Notes: a model not told the origin generated them from the sequence alone. DNA of 36,175 nucleotides from Clostridium sp. UBA3947 (GCA_002385545.1 DGDR01000173.1:1-36175), one strand, 5' to 3'. Counted from the first letter of the stretch, positions 1 through 7,966 are shown. Translations and numbers: made by a program.

Positions 1-19
1 AGATGTGTATAAGAGACAG
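1..19. other. Nextera/Tn5 mosaic-end adapter remnant (not genomic)
   Basis: The first 19 bases, AGATGTGTATAAGAGACAG, match exactly the Tn5 mosaic end carried by Nextera tagmentation adapters. No transposase or second mosaic end accompanies it. It is best read as untrimmed library adapter at a contig edge, so the genome probably starts at base 20. Confidence 0.95.
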
Positions 20-82
20 CTACAATAATTGATGTTATAATAATATATATGTAAGATATAGAGTCTAACTATGGAGGCCGCT

Positions 83-1117
83 ATGAAGTTATGGAGAAAG
101 TTCGTTGTTTTTGTAATAATAGGTCTATTTGTTCAACTAGTTTTTTTGCTTTATTTAAATAATTACAAGTTAAAATCCCTTAATTTTTTTAACTCAGATG
201 ATATAAAATCTAAGCATAAGGAAGAAAATACCCTCAAGGTTCTTGTACCAAACAATGTAGATGAAATTAAAAGTTCTTATAATGGCAAATATAGTTCTTA
301 CTATAATAATTATAATTTATTTGTAATAAATACACAAACGGGAATAAGAAGAAAATTAGAATTTGACAACAGTGTTATTAATATTTACAAGTGGCATCCA
401 AATAAAAATAAATTAGTAGTAGCCCAGCAAAGTCTAAGAGAGGGAGGAAGCAGCTTAAAATTAGTAGCTTACGATGCAGATTTAGAAGCTAGAAATGATG
501 TTAAGGACTTAAGCTGGCTTGGAAGCAATATAACAGTAGAGGACTTGGATTTTATCGGAGAAGGTGACTTAGTTGTAAAGATAGTTTATACTAATGGTGA
601 TAGTGAAATTTATTTCATAGGAGACGAAGTTAATAAGCTTTCTACTGTAACTAAAAATATTGGTTATATTAAGTATACAGGGCAGGAAGATAAGATATTG
701 TATGAGGATAAGAAAAGTGGAAAGTATTATATTACAGGTAGCAAGAAGGAAGTAAATAGAGATAAGCTTGAAGGAAAGGTTATTAATATAGATACTGAAG
801 GGAATATTTACATGGCTGAAGAGGAACAAGACAAAGTAAGTTCTATATATTATAAAAATCTTTTCGAGGATAAAAGTAGCTGGCAGCCTATAGAAATAGA
901 ACCTGCTACCAGTGTTGACAATATTATTGTGGACAGCCAAGGAAGTATATATATAAATAATCCTCAGTCAAAGGAACTTATTAACCTAAGAGAAAATACA
1001 TCTTATATGTACGAAGGAAAGCTAATGAGTGTTTATAAGGAAGGAATATTTGTAATTAATGATAATTCACTTATTAAAATTCAATTTAAAGATTTAAAGA
1101 ATAACGAGGGGAAATGA
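83..1117 (+). CDS. membrane-anchored beta-propeller-like protein of unknown function
   Basis: I do not recognise a named family. The product is about 344 residues with one hydrophobic N-terminal segment (about residues 8-25) and then a long outward-facing domain. That domain has repeated strands of the type 'LFVINTQTG' and 'YKWHPNKNKLVVA', which resemble TolB/WD-type propeller blades. An in-frame ATG exists at 71, but the GGAGG at 73-77 lies inside that extension, so the ATG at 83 is the better start. The gene is followed closely by a site-2 protease gene, with six bases between them, so the two are probably co-transcribed. A role as sensor or scaffold at the membrane is only an inference. 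Confidence 0.7.
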   Translation: MKLWRKFVVFVIIGLFVQLVFLLYLNNYKLKSLNFFNSDDIKSKHKEENTLKVLVPNNVDEIKSSYNGKYSSYYNNYNLFVINTQTGIRRKLEFDNSVINIYKWHPNKNKLVVAQQSLREGGSSLKLVAYDADLEARNDVKDLSWLGSNITVEDLDFIGEGDLVVKIVYTNGDSEIYFIGDEVNKLSTVTKNIGYIKYTGQEDKILYEDKKSGKYYITGSKKEVNRDKLEGKVINIDTEGNIYMAEEEQDKVSSIYYKNLFEDKSSWQPIEIEPATSVDNIIVDSQGSIYINNPQSKELINLRENTSYMYEGKLMSVYKEGIFVINDNSLIKIQFKDLKNNEGK

Positions 1118-1123
1118 TAAGTA

Positions 1124-1771
1124 ATGGATATAATTGATAGATTAAAACAAATACCAATAATTTTACCGGCTTTAATAATAGGCTTTACTATTCACGAATT
1201 TGCGCATGCATTTGTAGCTGATAAGTTAGGAGATAAAACACCAAGATTTCAGGGAAGACTTTCCTTAAATCCTGCAGCTCACATAGATCCTATGGGCTTG
1301 ATTATGATTATCCTTGTTGGCTTTGGTTGGGCAAAACCAGTGCAAACCAATCCTTATGCTTATAAAAATTATCGGATGGATGATTTAAAGGTGTCTATAG
1401 CAGGGCCTATATCTAATCTTATTGTGGCAGTGATTTTTACTCCTATTCTATTTTTATATATCTTTTATATTGTACCTGTTATTCCAAATGAAAAGCTAGC
1501 AATGGTACTCTTATTAATGATAAATGCTATAGTTAAATATAACATTATGCTTTTTATATTTAATTTAATACCTATTCCACCACTAGATGGCTTCCATATA
1601 CTTGAGGATTTATTTCCTTCTAAGTTTGCTGAATTTAAGTATAAATATGGTCAATATCAATTATTCATTTTGATTTTATTTATGGTGACTCCACTATTTA
1701 AGTATATAGTTTTGGTGCCAGCAGAAAAAATTTATTCTTTACTGATATCTATTGGAAATTTACTAATATAA
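1124..1771 (+). CDS. site-2 protease family (M50) membrane metalloprotease
   Basis: This is a 215-residue polytopic membrane protein. It has the zinc-binding HEFAH motif at residues 24-28, in the first membrane helix, and the third-ligand motif NLIPIPPLDG at 147-156 with Asp155. Both are diagnostic of the short bacterial M50 site-2 protease class (YwhC/SpoIVFB-like fold). It should cut substrates within the membrane. No PDZ or CBS domain is present, so this is the minimal form and its substrate is unknown. It follows the propeller-like membrane protein with a short gap; that neighbour could be a substrate or adaptor, which is inference. The ATG is preceded by GAGGGG at rather long spacing (12 bases). 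Confidence 0.9.
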   Translation: MDIIDRLKQIPIILPALIIGFTIHEFAHAFVADKLGDKTPRFQGRLSLNPAAHIDPMGLIMIILVGFGWAKPVQTNPYAYKNYRMDDLKVSIAGPISNLIVAVIFTPILFLYIFYIVPVIPNEKLAMVLLLMINAIVKYNIMLFIFNLIPIPPLDGFHILEDLFPSKFAEFKYKYGQYQLFILILFMVTPLFKYIVLVPAEKIYSLLISIGNLLI

Positions 1772-1806
1772 GCTAGTTGAATATTTTAAATAGAGGATGG
1801 TTTATA

Positions 1807-2742
1807 TTGAAGATTGTAAGTATTGAAGGGTTATCAAAAAAATATAAGCAAGTAATAGCTGTAAATAATCTCAGCCTGTCCATATATCCAGGAGAGATAT
1901 ACGGATTATTAGGACCAAATGGTGCAGGAAAGAGCACTACCATAAATATTATTAGCGGCTTATTAAAGAAAGACGATGGCAGTGTTCGAATTTTTGATAT
2001 GGATATTGATAAGGAATTTCATAATATAAAAAGGAATATTGGTATAGTTCCCCAAGATTTAGCTATATACGAGGACTTAACTGCTTTTGAAAATGTTAGC
2101 TTTTTTGCCAGCCTCTATGGTTTAAGGGGCAGAAGGCTAAAGGAAGCAGTGGCCCAAGCCTTGGAATTCGTAGGTTTAACTGAAAAGGCCAAGGAGTTTC
2201 CCAAAAGATATTCAGGAGGAATGAAACGAAGGTTGAATATAGCCTGTGCTATAGCCCATAGGCCCCGGCTTATAATAATGGACGAACCTACTGTTGGTAT
2301 AGATCCACAATCGAGAAATCATATACTACAGTCAGTAAAACAGTTGAACTCAATGGGGTGCACAATAATTTATACCAGTCATTATATGGAGGAAGTAGAG
2401 GAAATATGTAGCCGAATAGGAATTATAGATCATGGCAAACTCATAGCAGAGGGAACTAATGACCAGTTAAAGTCTACAATTACTGAAGTTAGCAATTATT
2501 TAATAACTGTATCCTCTACAAAGGAGATTAGAGAAGAGGAACTTAAGACTATTCAAGGAGTTATTTCAACTAGTATAAAAGGCAACAATATTGGAATTAG
2601 CTCATGGAAAAGGAACAACAATTTAAATGATATATTAGCTTATTTAATGAGAAAAAATGTGCAAATAAATAACATTCAAAGCAAGATTCCTGATTTAGAA
2701 ACAGTATTCTTAAATTTAACTGGCAGGAACCTAAGGGACTAA
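1807..2742 (+). CDS. ABC transporter ATP-binding protein (CcmA/ABC-2 type), no permease nearby
   Basis: The protein has a complete ABC nucleotide-binding domain: Walker A GPNGAGKST, a Q-loop glutamine in 'IVPQDL', signature YSGGMKRR, Walker B LIIMDEPT and switch histidine in 'YTSHYMEE'. A C-terminal extension of about 80 residues is typical of ABC-2 exporter ATPases. The open frame reaches upstream to a TTG at 1777, but the TTG at 1807 (MKIVSIEGLSKKY) is better placed after AGAGG at 1792-1796 and matches the usual family N-terminus. ATPases of this class normally sit next to a membrane permease gene; here trmB follows after 20 bases. It either works with a permease encoded elsewhere or has lost its partner. 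Confidence 0.9.
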   Translation: MKIVSIEGLSKKYKQVIAVNNLSLSIYPGEIYGLLGPNGAGKSTTINIISGLLKKDDGSVRIFDMDIDKEFHNIKRNIGIVPQDLAIYEDLTAFENVSFFASLYGLRGRRLKEAVAQALEFVGLTEKAKEFPKRYSGGMKRRLNIACAIAHRPRLIIMDEPTVGIDPQSRNHILQSVKQLNSMGCTIIYTSHYMEEVEEICSRIGIIDHGKLIAEGTNDQLKSTITEVSNYLITVSSTKEIREEELKTIQGVISTSIKGNNIGISSWKRNNNLNDILAYLMRKNVQINNIQSKIPDLETVFLNLTGRNLRD

Positions 2743-2762
2743 AAATAGACGGAGGATGAAGG

Positions 2763-3398
2763 ATGAGACTAAGAAAAAAATGGTGGGCAAGACCTGAAAT
2801 GGAGCAAAGTCCTTGTGTAATCATAGAGCCTAAGGAGTATAAAGGAAAATGGCAGCAAGTATTCAACAACAATAATCCTATTCATTTGGAATTAGGCTGT
2901 GGTAGAGGAAGGTTTATTGCTACAAAAGGAGAGGCAAATAGAGATATAAACTATATTGGAATAGATTTAAAGGATGAAGTATTAGTATATGCCGTTAGGA
3001 AAGTTGTAGAGAAGGAATTGAACAATGTGAAATTAATACCTTTAAATATAAATTGGGTAGGGGATATTTTTGATAAGGATGAAATATCAAAAATATATAT
3101 TAATTTTTGCAATCCCTGGCCCAAGCTCAGGCATAATAAGAGAAGGTTAACTCACAGTAACTTTCTAAGAATTTATAAGGGATTTTTGAAGCCTGGCTCA
3201 GAAATTTGGTTTAAAACAGATGACCAAGGCTTGTTTAATGATTCTATTGTCTATTTTGAGGAAAGTGGCTTTGAAATCAAGTATATAACCTATGATTTAC
3301 ACAATAGTGGCTTTGACAAGAATATAGTAACTGAATATGAAGAAAAGTTTACAGCCTTAGGAATGAAAACCATGTTTTTAATTGCAAAACTTAAATAA
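2763..3398 (+). CDS. trmB: tRNA (guanine-N7-)-methyltransferase TrmB
   Basis: The product methylates N7 of G46 in the variable loop of tRNAs using S-adenosylmethionine. The 211-residue length fits the family. The SAM-binding motif ELGCGRG is at residues 43-49. The family motif reads NFCNPWPK (114-121), followed by RHNKRRLTH. Many TrmB proteins have Asp where this one has Asn in the CNPWP motif; I treat that as a lineage variant. The start ATG follows GGAGGATGAAGG. It is the last gene of the leftmost run of genes and ends at a strong hairpin. Confidence 0.93.
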   Translation: MRLRKKWWARPEMEQSPCVIIEPKEYKGKWQQVFNNNNPIHLELGCGRGRFIATKGEANRDINYIGIDLKDEVLVYAVRKVVEKELNNVKLIPLNINWVGDIFDKDEISKIYINFCNPWPKLRHNKRRLTHSNFLRIYKGFLKPGSEIWFKTDDQGLFNDSIVYFEESGFEIKYITYDLHNSGFDKNIVTEYEEKFTALGMKTMFLIAKLK

Positions 3399-3430
3399 AC
3401 TGCATCAAAACATAACTATAATAAAATATA

Positions 3431-3490
3431 AAAAGGTAGCTTTGAGAAAGTGATGGTAAAAAGCACTTTCCATAGCTACCTTTTATTTTT
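3431..3490. terminator. bidirectional intrinsic terminator between trmB and the DUF4397 gene
   Basis: The outer stem pairs AAAAGGTAGCT with AGCTACCTTTT, with an inner GAAAGTG/CACTTTC stem. It is followed by a T-rich run on the + strand and preceded by A-rich sequence that gives a T-run on the - strand. It sits between two convergent genes and probably serves both. Confidence 0.85.
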
Positions 3491-3545
3491 TGCATCTATA
3501 TTTATTGAATGTAAGTAGACTTTTTAATTATCAACGTCCTATTAG

Positions 3546-4199
3546 CTAATATCTTAAATAGGTTGATCCATCAAGAGGAATAAGTACTTGCAAAGGGGGA
3601 TTGGCATTTAGTTTACCAACAGCATAGATAGTATAAATTTTATCTGCCTGAAGATTAATTCGTGGGACTATTAATATTCTTTTATTATTAGCAGCACTAA
3701 TAACTTCGATACCATAATTACCAGGAGCTAGCTGGATGTATTCAGTAAGCTCCTTATAACTTACATTAGAGAAAAGCTTTTTTCCATCTGGAAGGGTTAT
3801 ATTTACCTCTGGAGTTCCAGGAGCTAAGTGAGCGAATCTGACCATAGCGTAGTTTGGTGTAGGACCAGGTAATGGTTCGGATATAGGCTGTAGTCCAATG
3901 CTGTCAGGGTCACCTACGGTAGCTAATGTATATATAGAGCCAGAAACCAGTTGAAGTTTTGTATCTATTAAGGGTTCAGAACTTTTACCTGCTGGATATA
4001 CTTTTATGCTATATACTCCGCTTGGTGCTGAGAAATAGTTGGTAAAGTTTAAGTATCTTAAATTTCGAGCTACTATTTTACCATTAACATGTACGTCCAC
4101 AGGACCAGTGCCAGGGGCTGCATGTAATAGCCTATAATGTGATGTAGGAGAGGCTGTAGCTGTTTGGCGCATATAGTTTTCATAAGGACAATAAAACAA
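3546..4199 (-). CDS. DUF4397 domain protein (two tandem domains)
   Basis: The product is about 217 residues with two copies of a DUF4397-like beta-sandwich unit. Each opens with a motif of the type RLLHAAPGTGPVDVHVNG or RFAHLAPGTPEVNITLPDG and ends with a strand such as 'YTLATVGD' or 'YTIYAVGK'. There is no signal peptide or membrane segment despite the extracellular look of the fold; in spore-formers such proteins can be spore-surface components (inference). The longest frame starts at a GTG at 4208, but the AAAGGAG element overlaps that codon. The TTG at 4199 lies eight bases from GGAG and is the likelier start (MFYCPYENYMRQ). The gene is divergent from the class V aminotransferase. Confidence 0.85.
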   Translation of the reverse strand: MFYCPYENYMRQTATASPTSHYRLLHAAPGTGPVDVHVNGKIVARNLRYLNFTNYFSAPSGVYSIKVYPAGKSSEPLIDTKLQLVSGSIYTLATVGDPDSIGLQPISEPLPGPTPNYAMVRFAHLAPGTPEVNITLPDGKKLFSNVSYKELTEYIQLAPGNYGIEVISAANNKRILIVPRINLQADKIYTIYAVGKLNANPPLQVLIPLDGSTYLRY

Positions 4200-4280
4200 G
4201 GTATTCACTCCTTTAAATATAAAAATGCTTTTAAGAACTACATTAACATACTATGTAAAAAGTACAAATTGTTGACTAAT

Positions 4281-4358
4281 ACCTCTTAAATAAATTTAAA
4301 ACATAAGAAAACAATATAGCACAACATAGTTCACAGCTTAATAAAATGATTAAGAGGT
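4281..4358 (+). promoter_or_regulatory. inverted repeat that can mask the ribosome binding site
   Basis: ACCTCTTAA at 4281-4289 is a perfect complement of TTAAGAGGT at 4350-4358. The latter contains most of the GAGGTGG ribosome binding site of the downstream aminotransferase. If transcription starts upstream of 4281, the leader could fold so that the site is hidden. No known riboswitch core is visible between the arms. Confidence 0.35.
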
Positions 4359-4366
4359 GGAGTGTA

Positions 4367-5662
4367 ATGAGTACTACACAATTAAATAAAAAATACAGAA
4401 AACTTATAGTGGGATTAAATAAAGAAGTGCCAGTAAGAAAAGGAAAGTTAAGATATATAAACTTTGATAATGCTGCTACTACACCTCCTTTTGTTTCTGT
4501 TATTGATTCTATTGTAAAATTCTCTCCTTGGTATTCTTCCATCCATAGAGGTACTGGATATAAATCTAAAGTATCATCTAAGATTTATGAGGAAGCTAGG
4601 CATAAGGTTTTAAGGTTTCTTGGTGCTGAAGAAAAAAGTAATACAGTTATCTTTGTAAAGAATACTACTGAGGGATTGAATAAGCTATCCTACAGATTAA
4701 TTGAAAATAAGGAGTGGGTGGTGCTATCTACTTGGATGGAGCATCATTCTAATGATTTACCTTGGCGTGATAAATGTAAGGTAGACTATGTAGAAATTGA
4801 TGAGCAAGGTAGATTATGCCTATGGGATTTAGAACAGAAGCTAAGGAGATATAGGGGTAGGGTGAAATTTGTAACGGTAACAGGCGCATCTAATGTTACG
4901 GGGTACGTTAATGATATTCATAAAATAGCCTATTTAGCCCATATGTATGGAGCTAAGATAATTGTAGATGCTGCTCAACTAATACCACATGCACCTATTA
5001 ATATGAAGCCAGACCATTGTGCTGAACACATAGATTTTGTAGTGTTTTCAGCCCACAAAATGTATGCACCCTTTGGTATTGGAGCCATTGTGGGACCAAA
5101 GAAAAGCTTTGAAAGAGGTGCACCAGAATATAAGGGTGGAGGAACGGTACAGGTAGTGACCCGCTATAGTGTAGATTGGGATGACCCTCCTTTTAAGGAG
5201 GAGGCAGGTAGTCCTAACATTATTGGAGTAGTAGCCCTAGTTGCAGCCATTGAAGAACTAACTAAAATTGGAATGGATACAATTCGAGATAATGAAAAGG
5301 AACTAATGAACTATGCCGTTAATCGTTTAAAGAGCCTACCTTTTATTCACCTGTATGGTTGTTATCATAAATGCACTGAAAGAGTAGGTATAATCCCTTT
5401 TATTGTTCATGGCATACCCCATAGTGAAATAGCAAAAGTACTATCTGAAGAAAGCGCTATTGGTGTAAGAAATGGTTGCTTCTGTGCACAGCCCTATGTA
5501 CAAAGATTATTGAAATTAACGCCAAAGGAAATAGAACATTATAGATATTTGCCAGAGCATAAAAAGCCAGGCATGGTAAGAGTAAGCTTTGGCTTATATA
5601 ATACTAAAAGCGAAGTAGATAGACTAGTTTCTGAGTTAAAGCGGCTGATAAGGCACTACTAA
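4367..5662 (+). CDS. class V aminotransferase, SufS-like cysteine desulfurase / selenocysteine lyase family
   Basis: This is a PLP enzyme of fold type I, about 431 residues. Visible motifs are FDNAATTPP near the N-terminus, VDAAQ with the Asp that contacts the PLP nitrogen, and SAHKMY with the Schiff-base lysine near residue 231. The C-terminal loop GVRNGCFCAQP aligns with the SufS motif RxGHHCAQP, so Cys373 fits the sulfur-accepting cysteine and Cys371 is extra. No sufBCDU or iscU gene is adjacent, so a role in Fe-S assembly is not supported by context; sulfur or selenium release from an amino acid is the general expectation. An ATG at 4346 is in frame, but GAGGTGG at 4354-4360 favours 4367. 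Confidence 0.85.
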   Translation: MSTTQLNKKYRKLIVGLNKEVPVRKGKLRYINFDNAATTPPFVSVIDSIVKFSPWYSSIHRGTGYKSKVSSKIYEEARHKVLRFLGAEEKSNTVIFVKNTTEGLNKLSYRLIENKEWVVLSTWMEHHSNDLPWRDKCKVDYVEIDEQGRLCLWDLEQKLRRYRGRVKFVTVTGASNVTGYVNDIHKIAYLAHMYGAKIIVDAAQLIPHAPINMKPDHCAEHIDFVVFSAHKMYAPFGIGAIVGPKKSFERGAPEYKGGGTVQVVTRYSVDWDDPPFKEEAGSPNIIGVVALVAAIEELTKIGMDTIRDNEKELMNYAVNRLKSLPFIHLYGCYHKCTERVGIIPFIVHGIPHSEIAKVLSEESAIGVRNGCFCAQPYVQRLLKLTPKEIEHYRYLPEHKKPGMVRVSFGLYNTKSEVDRLVSELKRLIRHY

Positions 5663-5667
5663 AAGAT

Positions 5668-5709
5668 AAAAAGGCTTTTACTCAGCTAAGCTTGAGAAAA
5701 GCCTTTTTA
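5668..5709. terminator. bidirectional intrinsic terminator
   Basis: A 12-base stem pairs AAAAAGGCTTTT (5668-5679) with AAAAGCCTTTTT (5697-5708). It lies between the convergent aminotransferase and phosphofructokinase genes and provides U-tracts in both directions. Confidence 0.9.
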
Positions 5710-5732
5710 CTTACTCAATATTAGTTCTTAGG

Positions 5733-6944
5733 TTATTTTTTTATTTTATAATAATTTGGTATAGCTTCTTCACTATTTGGTCCTTGAAGTAAGGGCCTAA
5801 TATAGTCCTCAGCTTCCTGTAATACAAAGTTATGTTCTGCATTAATCCAGTTTACAGGGAAATATTTTGTCTTGTTGCAAACCTCTGAAGCCTCTATAAG
5901 AAACATCTGGCTGCTATAAGGTTCATTTGAGGTTCTCTTTATTCCAACCATGTAGCCACTATGGCCATCCTTAGCATAGTTGAGGGCAGCCTTTCCAGCT
6001 TCAGCAGCTTCCTCTATGTCAACATGGGAGGCTATATGCATACCACAGCGTTGCATAACACCTAATTCAAGAGTTTTTACCCTGGAAGTGATACCAGCAT
6101 TAATAATCAAGGATTTTAGATAGCCAGCTACACCACCTAGCTGCGCATGGGCAAAGTTATCATGTTCACCTAGGGGCTGAATTTCTGAAATATATTTTCC
6201 GTCAGAGTTTTTAATACCTTCAGAAACTACAATATAAACATGATTTTTTTCCTTAAATACTCTTTCTGTATCCTTAAGGAATTTGTCCTCATCAAAAGGA
6301 ACCTCAGGAAGATATATAAAATCTGCCACAGACTTTCCATTTAGCTTGGCAAGAGCAGCGCTTGCTGCTAGCCAACCGGTGTCTCTGCCCATGGTTTCTA
6401 ATATGAATATACCGTTGTTTGTATATACTGTAGAATCTAAGTAAGTTTCTAAAGTTATGGTTGCTATTAGTCTTGCTGCGCTGCCGTAACCAGGACAGTG
6501 GTCTGTAATAGGTAAGTCATTATCAATAGTTTTAGGAATACCTATAATTCGCTTATCAATAGAGTGTTCTTTAGCATATTGGCTTAATTTATTTACAGTG
6601 TCCATGGAGTCGTTGCCACCTACATAAAAGAAGGTGTCTATTTGATGTTTGTCCAATATTTCAAAGAGTCTTTTATATTCATCAGTAGATTCTGTTGGAT
6701 CCTTAAGCTTATACCTACAGGAACCTAAGCCTGAAGAAGGAGTGTACTTAAATCTTGTTATATCCTCGTCAGTCATAAGAGAAAGGTTTATAAAGTTTTC
6801 CTTTAGTATACCCTCAATTCCATTTATACCACCAAGAACTTCGTCATAATATCCCTTGATTTTGTTTTCCATTAAAAGACCGGCTACACTAGCGTTAATT
6901 ACCGCTGTAGGTCCGCCGGATTGTGCAATTATACATCGTTTCAT
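5733..6944 (-). CDS. 6-phosphofructokinase, diphosphate-dependent type by active-site signature
   Basis: The 403-residue protein phosphorylates fructose 6-phosphate at C1. The N-terminal donor loop is AQSGGPTAVIN. The donor motif reads GGNDS (109-113), where ATP-dependent E. coli PfkA has GGDGS, and the catalytic motif is PKTIDND (137-143). Asp at the position equivalent to E. coli Gly104 and Lys at the position of Gly124 are the accepted marks of PPi-using enzymes; Asn in place of the preceding Asp is an added difference. The start follows GGAGG. It is monocistronic and faces the aminotransferase gene. A PPi-linked, reversible step in glycolysis is likely. A second phosphofructokinase with an ATP-like motif lies at 29543-30640. 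Confidence 0.88.
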   Translation of the reverse strand: MKRCIIAQSGGPTAVINASVAGLLMENKIKGYYDEVLGGINGIEGILKENFINLSLMTDEDITRFKYTPSSGLGSCRYKLKDPTESTDEYKRLFEILDKHQIDTFFYVGGNDSMDTVNKLSQYAKEHSIDKRIIGIPKTIDNDLPITDHCPGYGSAARLIATITLETYLDSTVYTNNGIFILETMGRDTGWLAASAALAKLNGKSVADFIYLPEVPFDEDKFLKDTERVFKEKNHVYIVVSEGIKNSDGKYISEIQPLGEHDNFAHAQLGGVAGYLKSLIINAGITSRVKTLELGVMQRCGMHIASHVDIEEAAEAGKAALNYAKDGHSGYMVGIKRTSNEPYSSQMFLIEASEVCNKTKYFPVNWINAEHNFVLQEAEDYIRPLLQGPNSEEAIPNYYKIKK

Positions 6945-7229
6945 ATTTTTTAACCTCCGAGAGTAATACTTTATAACACACTAAATATTATACATAAAAA
7001 AATCAAAATGTATAGTATAAGGATAAAAAAAAGGATATAGTATAACACAATTAATTAAATATGATGCTCTAATTTTTGCAGAAATTGGGAAAGAAAGAGT
7101 AAAATCAAATTGGCTTAATCTCTAAAAATATAATAAAAAATAGGAGATTGCATATAAATTTATTATGGAAAATTTGAACTTGTTAGTTATAAACTTGAAT
7201 ATATACTGTTTTGAAAGGTTGTGTTATCA

Positions 7230-7784
7230 TTGGACTGTTTTAGCTTGCTTATAATTGCCTTGGCTTTGTCCCTAGATGCCTTTGGCGTTGCCTTGAGCAT
7301 TGGATTAAATCCGGAAATAAAATATAAAAGTAAGTTGATTTTTAGTGGTTCCTTTGGATTTTTTCAATTTCTGTTTGCATTTTTAGGAAGCATAGCTGGT
7401 TATTATTTTGTTACGTATATAAGCTCCCTTCCAGAGGTCTTTGGTGGTGTTGTTATTGCTATCGTAGGAGTAATAATGATTAACGATGGAATGGAACATA
7501 AGGAACAATGTATTCTGTTTTCTCGGAAAATGTACATAATATTAGGTGCTTCTGTAAGCATAGATGCTTTAGTGGTTGGCTTTACAGCTTTAGGTTTAAT
7601 AGATAGTATTTCCTCAATTCTAATGTATACAATAGTGATTGGAGCAGTTACCTTAATTATGTCTTTACTTGCCTTTGTTATAGCAAAACATCTGAAAAAG
7701 ATATCTATAGTTGCAAGATATGCAGACTACATAGGAGGAATAATGTTGGTATTTTTTGGATTAAAAATGATGTTTTTAGGGTAA
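7230..7784 (+). CDS. MntP/YtaF-like membrane exporter (probable manganese efflux)
   Basis: This is a six-helix membrane protein of about 184 residues made of two related halves. Each half carries an intramembrane aspartate: ALSLDAFGVALSIG near the N-terminus and GASVSIDALVVGF in the middle. That pattern defines the MntP manganese exporter family and its relative YtaF, a sporulation membrane protein; I cannot separate the two with certainty. The frame opens at a GTG at 7221, but AAAGG at 7214-7218 is too close to it and fits the TTG at 7230 better. I see no yybP-ykoY manganese riboswitch in the 285 bases upstream. A metalloregulator gene follows about 320 bases downstream, separated by a terminator. 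Confidence 0.75.
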   Translation: MDCFSLLIIALALSLDAFGVALSIGLNPEIKYKSKLIFSGSFGFFQFLFAFLGSIAGYYFVTYISSLPEVFGGVVIAIVGVIMINDGMEHKEQCILFSRKMYIILGASVSIDALVVGFTALGLIDSISSILMYTIVIGAVTLIMSLLAFVIAKHLKKISIVARYADYIGGIMLVFFGLKMMFLG

Positions 7785-7918
7785 ATGGCTGTAGCAATAA
7801 TGTTCTGATAACTAGCTTCCAACATCTAAGTCTATAGAAAATTATAAAATTTTCAGCCCGATAAGGCGCTAAATTTCTAGCTTGGTTTGAATGTAAAATA
7901 GAAAAGATTTCTTTAATG

Positions 7919-7942
7919 TCTGACTTCTGACCTCTGACTTCT
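7919..7942. repeat. tandem 7-base microrepeat (TCTGACT/TCTGACC)
   Basis: The units TCTGACT, TCTGACC and TCTGACT follow each other directly, then a partial TCT. The array is fused to the 5' arm of a terminator. The same words recur next to the terminator at 22688-22749, there arranged as an inverted pair, which suggests a dispersed terminator-linked element. Confidence 0.75.
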
Positions 7943-7966
7943 AAAAGTGCGATAGCACTTTTTCAC
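7943..7966 (+). terminator. intrinsic terminator downstream of the mntP-like gene
   Basis: The stem AAAAGTGC pairs with GCACTTTT across a GATA loop and runs into a T-tract. It lies about 160 bases after the exporter stop codon. Confidence 0.75.

Noticed and set aside
1..19. Natural Tn5-type transposon end
   Set aside because: The sequence is the engineered mosaic end, lies exactly at the edge and has no transposase or second end.
569..940. Open frame on the - strand inside the first gene
   Set aside because: It is a shadow of the + strand gene: no ribosome binding site, low-complexity hydrophobic composition and no family match. The same applies to the opposite-strand frames at 13235-13486 and 15236-15586.
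4220..4280. Sigma-K promoter for the DUF4397 gene
   Set aside because: CATAGTAT on the - strand fits the -10 pattern, but the AC -35 element is about two bases too close. It would support a spore role if mapped, but it is not strong enough alone.
6945..7229. Manganese riboswitch (yybP-ykoY) upstream of the mntP-like gene
   Set aside because: No conserved core or three-way junction pattern can be found; the region is simple AT-rich sequence.
7919..7942. CRISPR-like array
   Set aside because: The units are only seven bases long, directly adjacent, without spacers, and no cas gene is in the window.
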